Part shown: one piece after another, positions 62,330-64,000 of the stretch | Position numbering within the stretch: the stretch's first letter is position 1 | How the letters are laid out: the number at the start of each line of letters is the position of its first letter | Source of the DNA: an uncultured Christensenellaceae bacterium | GTDB lineage: Bacteria; Bacillota; Clostridia; Christensenellales; Borkfalkiaceae | Assembly: GCA_910586985.1 (NCBI GenBank) | Contig: CAJUKK010000004.1 | Location: 62,001-126,000, forward strand | Direction: 5' to 3' | DNA length: 64,000 nt | The notes under the pieces: generated by a model | The model's database searches: none | What the model saw: the letters and a program-made list of their open reading frames with translations, nothing else | Told to the model about the DNA's origin: nothing | Translations under genes and position numbers: made by a program

Positions 62330-62716
62330 ATGGGAAAAAAGAAAAACTTTTCAAAACAACAGTTGGCAATTATTCGGCGTAGCTACGCGCAGAAAGCGGC
62401 GCAAAGTAAAAGTCCCGCCAAAAAGACGGAACGTGTCGAAGCCCCCTATCCGCATTTTCGGTATTTTCGCAAGTCAAAACACCCTGCTCTTATTGTTGGA
62501 GAACAAAAAGGCGTAAAAAACGAAAAGGAAATTGAAGAATATCGTTATCGGAAAGTTATGCATGACGATAGGGACGGGCGGCATTTGAATGAAAAAGTTG
62601 ATCCGAATCCCGATCCAAATGATCCCGATCCCATGTACATAGGCAAACGGGTGCGCCATGACGAAAAGGAAAATTTTGAACCGAAACCGTTGCCGTGGAA
62701 GTATCCGAAACAATGA
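62330..62716 (+). CDS. Basic, proline-rich soluble protein, unknown
   Basis: A 128-residue protein with AGAGGTG upstream. The N-terminal half is strongly basic (MGKKKNFSKQQLAIIRRSYAQK) and the second half is rich in Asp, Pro and Arg (NPDPNDPDP). It may bind nucleic acid or be disordered. No family recognised. It closes a subgroup of genes; about 145 bp follow without a gene. Confidence 0.6.
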   Translation: MGKKKNFSKQQLAIIRRSYAQKAAQSKSPAKKTERVEAPYPHFRYFRKSKHPALIVGEQKGVKNEKEIEEYRYRKVMHDDRDGRHLNEKVDPNPDPNDPDPMYIGKRVRHDEKENFEPKPLPWKYPKQ

Positions 62717-62767
62717 GCATAAAAAAAGAAGCACCCCACGGGCTAAGTAATAACCGCCCATTCATGA

Positions 62768-62784
62768 GAAACATTATATGTTTC
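62768..62784. promoter_or_regulatory. Perfect inverted repeat, possible operator
   Basis: GAAACAT-TAT-ATGTTTC is a 7-3-7 palindrome in the 145-bp gap before the methyltransferase-like gene. It could be a repressor site for that gene. Binding protein unknown. Confidence 0.45.
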
Positions 62785-62860
62785 CGTGCCTCTTTGAAAA
62801 CAGTATAAAGTAAGCGAAGAAAAAAGTCAAACGAAAATAAAGGCAAAAAGGAAAAAAGAC

Positions 62861-63490
62861 ATGAAAATATTAGTTGCGTGTGAAGAAAGTCAACGTGTTT
62901 GCATTGCATTTCGAGAAAAAGGACACGAAGCGTACAGTTGCGATATTGAATTTTGTTCGGGTAATCGCCCCGAATGGCACATTTGGGCGAACGTTCTGCC
63001 GCTCTTGAACGGGAATTGCGATTTCCTTACGTGTAACGGGCAATCGCACCATATAGACAAGTGGGATATGATAATCGCTTTCCCGCCTTGTACATATCTA
63101 TCCAAAGCAGGAAGCAATAATCTATTCAAAAAAGGCGGAATCGACGAAGCGCGTTACGAGCTGGGTCAACGTGCTGCCGAATTTTTCAAAGCGATTTATA
63201 ACGCCGACTGCCCGAAGATTGCTATTGAGAACCCCGTTCCCATGAAGATATTCGGATTGCCGCCAAAAACGCAGGAAGTCGAGCCGTATATGTTCGGTGT
63301 TCCCGTTAGTAAAACAACGTACTTATGGTTGAAAGGCTTGCCGTATCTCTGCCCTACTAACGTGATTGAACCGCAGTACACGTTTAATACGTTCCCGCAG
63401 TTCAAGAACTCGTTCGGAAAGTATCGGCAAAAGAACAGAAGCAAGACATTTCCCGAAGTCGCGGCGGCAATGGCGTTAAGTTGGGGTTAA
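62861..63490 (+). CDS. Short cytosine-C5 methyltransferase-like protein
   Basis: A 209-residue protein of the phage or element-borne short DNA methyltransferase-like type. It begins LVACEESQRVCIAF, has YSCDIEFCSG where the second SAM-contact loop is expected, FPPCTYLS (motif IV with the catalytic Cys) and AIENPVPMKI (motif VI ENP). A standard target-recognition domain and the late motifs are largely missing, so it is about half the normal length. It may be an orphan modification enzyme or an inactive relative. AAAGGAAAAAAGAC precedes the ATG. Confidence 0.75.
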   Translation: MKILVACEESQRVCIAFREKGHEAYSCDIEFCSGNRPEWHIWANVLPLLNGNCDFLTCNGQSHHIDKWDMIIAFPPCTYLSKAGSNNLFKKGGIDEARYELGQRAAEFFKAIYNADCPKIAIENPVPMKIFGLPPKTQEVEPYMFGVPVSKTTYLWLKGLPYLCPTNVIEPQYTFNTFPQFKNSFGKYRQKNRSKTFPEVAAAMALSWG

Positions 63491-63547
63491 ACAACGTCGT
63501 CAAAATTCGAGGTCAAACGGCGCCGTCAAGGTCCCTGGCGATAGCGC

Positions 63548-63607
63548 GGGTCAATGATCTGAGTGAACTTGCAGCGCGAAGCACCGGTCGCAAGTTCCGC
63601 GGTCAAA
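63548..63607 (+). repeat. 60-bp intergenic repeat, copy R3
   Basis: Diverged copy of R1/R2 (about 52 of 60 positions). The stem GAACTTGC/GCAAGTTC is perfect here, whereas R1/R2 have GAACGAGC/GGCAAGTTC with a two-base mismatch. AATCGAGGTGAAAC follows as in R2. Two further GTCAA-containing stretches precede it (63498-63535). Confidence 0.85.
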
Positions 63608-63623
63608 AATCGAGGTGAAACGA

Positions 63624-63848
63624 ATGAAAGAAATAGAGAAAATGACACAAACGGAATATGTGCGGTTGGAACTTTTGCTTGCCCGCGCATTGGGAACGGT
63701 ACGGCGATTAGTACGCATAGACAAAGCGGAATACCTTGAATCGGGTAATGCGGTGGTACGTGTGCTTTATCGCAGACAGTTCCCGTATCTTATGGAAACG
63801 GACGGAAAAAGCGTTTTTTCCGTTTCAAGGGAATTAAGAAAAGTATGA
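63624..63848 (+). CDS. Small soluble protein, unknown
   Basis: A 74-residue, mostly helical protein (MTQTEYVRLELLLARALGTVRRLVRIDKAEYLE) with GAGGTG 6 bases upstream, placed right after repeat R3. It overlaps the next gene by ATGA. No family recognised. Confidence 0.65.
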   Translation: MKEIEKMTQTEYVRLELLLARALGTVRRLVRIDKAEYLESGNAVVRVLYRRQFPYLMETDGKSVFSVSRELRKV

Positions 63849-63937
63849 AAACATTTAAGCGTATTTTATGGGTGCTGTTTGCGGCATTGGTTTTAATAGC
63901 GATCGGATATTTCATTTACACGGGGGTGCAGGTATGA
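63845..63937 (+). CDS. 30-residue membrane micro-protein
   Basis: MKTFKR followed by one hydrophobic helix (ILWVLFAALVLIAIGYFIY) and TGVQV. Both ends overlap neighbours by 4 bp (ATGA), so it is translated by coupling. It resembles the micro-protein at 62203 in layout. Confidence 0.55.
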   Translation: MKTFKRILWVLFAALVLIAIGYFIYTGVQV

Positions 63938-64000
63938 AAAGTTATTGCAGGTATTTGGTAATTGATAAAATAACGGGCATGAAATTGGTTTGCGGTGAAA
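63934..64000 (+). CDS. Unknown protein, truncated by window edge
   Basis: It begins in an ATGA overlap with the micro-protein and reads MKSYCRYLVIDKITGMKLVCGE before the window ends. No identification possible; it shows that the cluster continues. Confidence 0.5.
   Translation, partial: MKSYCRYLVIDKITGMKLVCGE

Noticed and set aside
57301..63607. The three 60-bp repeats as a CRISPR array
   Set aside because: The copies are 2.8 and 3.5 kb apart with genes between, and there are no spacers or cas genes.

Overview
The window looks like a chromosome segment from an uncultured, spore-forming, anaerobic Clostridia-type Firmicute. The evidence is a tricistronic GerA-type germinant receptor, SpoIIE, a SipL-like SPOCS/LysM protein, a PdaB-like deacetylase, a Veg homologue, a Cys-specific T-box leader, strong Shine-Dalgarno sequences and near-consensus SigA promoters. 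Frequent surface lipoproteins and C-terminally membrane-anchored proteins without a visible sortase motif suggest a gut-type lineage such as Christensenellales. That placement is an inference from gene content, not a phylogenetic result.

Layout. 1-5.4 kb: an edge-truncated membrane protein, nadA, then a minus-strand operon of a secreted papain-like cysteine peptidase followed by four tandem paralogous lipoproteins. 5.6-9.7 kb: a ppx - maf - mreB-like operon and a TauE/SafE pair. 9.8-15.9 kb: a giant surface protein, a small Cys-rich gene divergent from two XRE regulators with three dyad operators between them, a DUF3795 gene, an EFR1-type flavodoxin/ferredoxin, and decayed copies of both the surface-protein tail and the XRE genes. 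16-24.7 kb: pnuC behind a predicted attenuator, a serS - exonuclease - rRNA methyltransferase operon, a P-type ATPase and a metallophosphoesterase. 24.8-33.8 kb: sporulation and germination genes surrounding an unassigned, independently transcribed structured RNA of about 440 nt. 33.9-34.4 kb: four tRNA genes (Leu, Cys, Gly, Val). 34.7-45.9 kb: a GT2 glycosyltransferase, a deaminase, an acyltransferase, an SSB-like protein, PdaB, DegV, ComFC, a second large lipoprotein, and rplM-rpsI. 46.3-50.5 kb: cysE-cysS-alaS behind a Cys T-box, with an unusually short alaS. 50.5-55.6 kb: a DNA-binding-like protein, a DeoR regulator, a second Cys-rich gene next to a broken XRE gene, and a membrane pyrophosphatase.

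55.7-64 kb is different in character. Fourteen co-directional genes, mostly unrecognised, are packed with ATGA overlaps and separated by strong hairpins or by a 60-bp repeat present three times just upstream of genes. They include three proteins with extracellular domains and C-terminal membrane anchors, a short cytosine methyltransferase-like protein and several micro-proteins. I read this as the edge of an integrative or conjugative-type element, or a surface-structure locus, that continues past the window. No integrase, relaxase or att site is visible.

The most noteworthy items are the orphan structured RNA at 28.67-29.11 kb, the 60-bp repeat family in the terminal cluster, the pnuC attenuator, the peptidase/lipoprotein array with conserved ends and variable core, and the duplicated Cys-rich/XRE modules.
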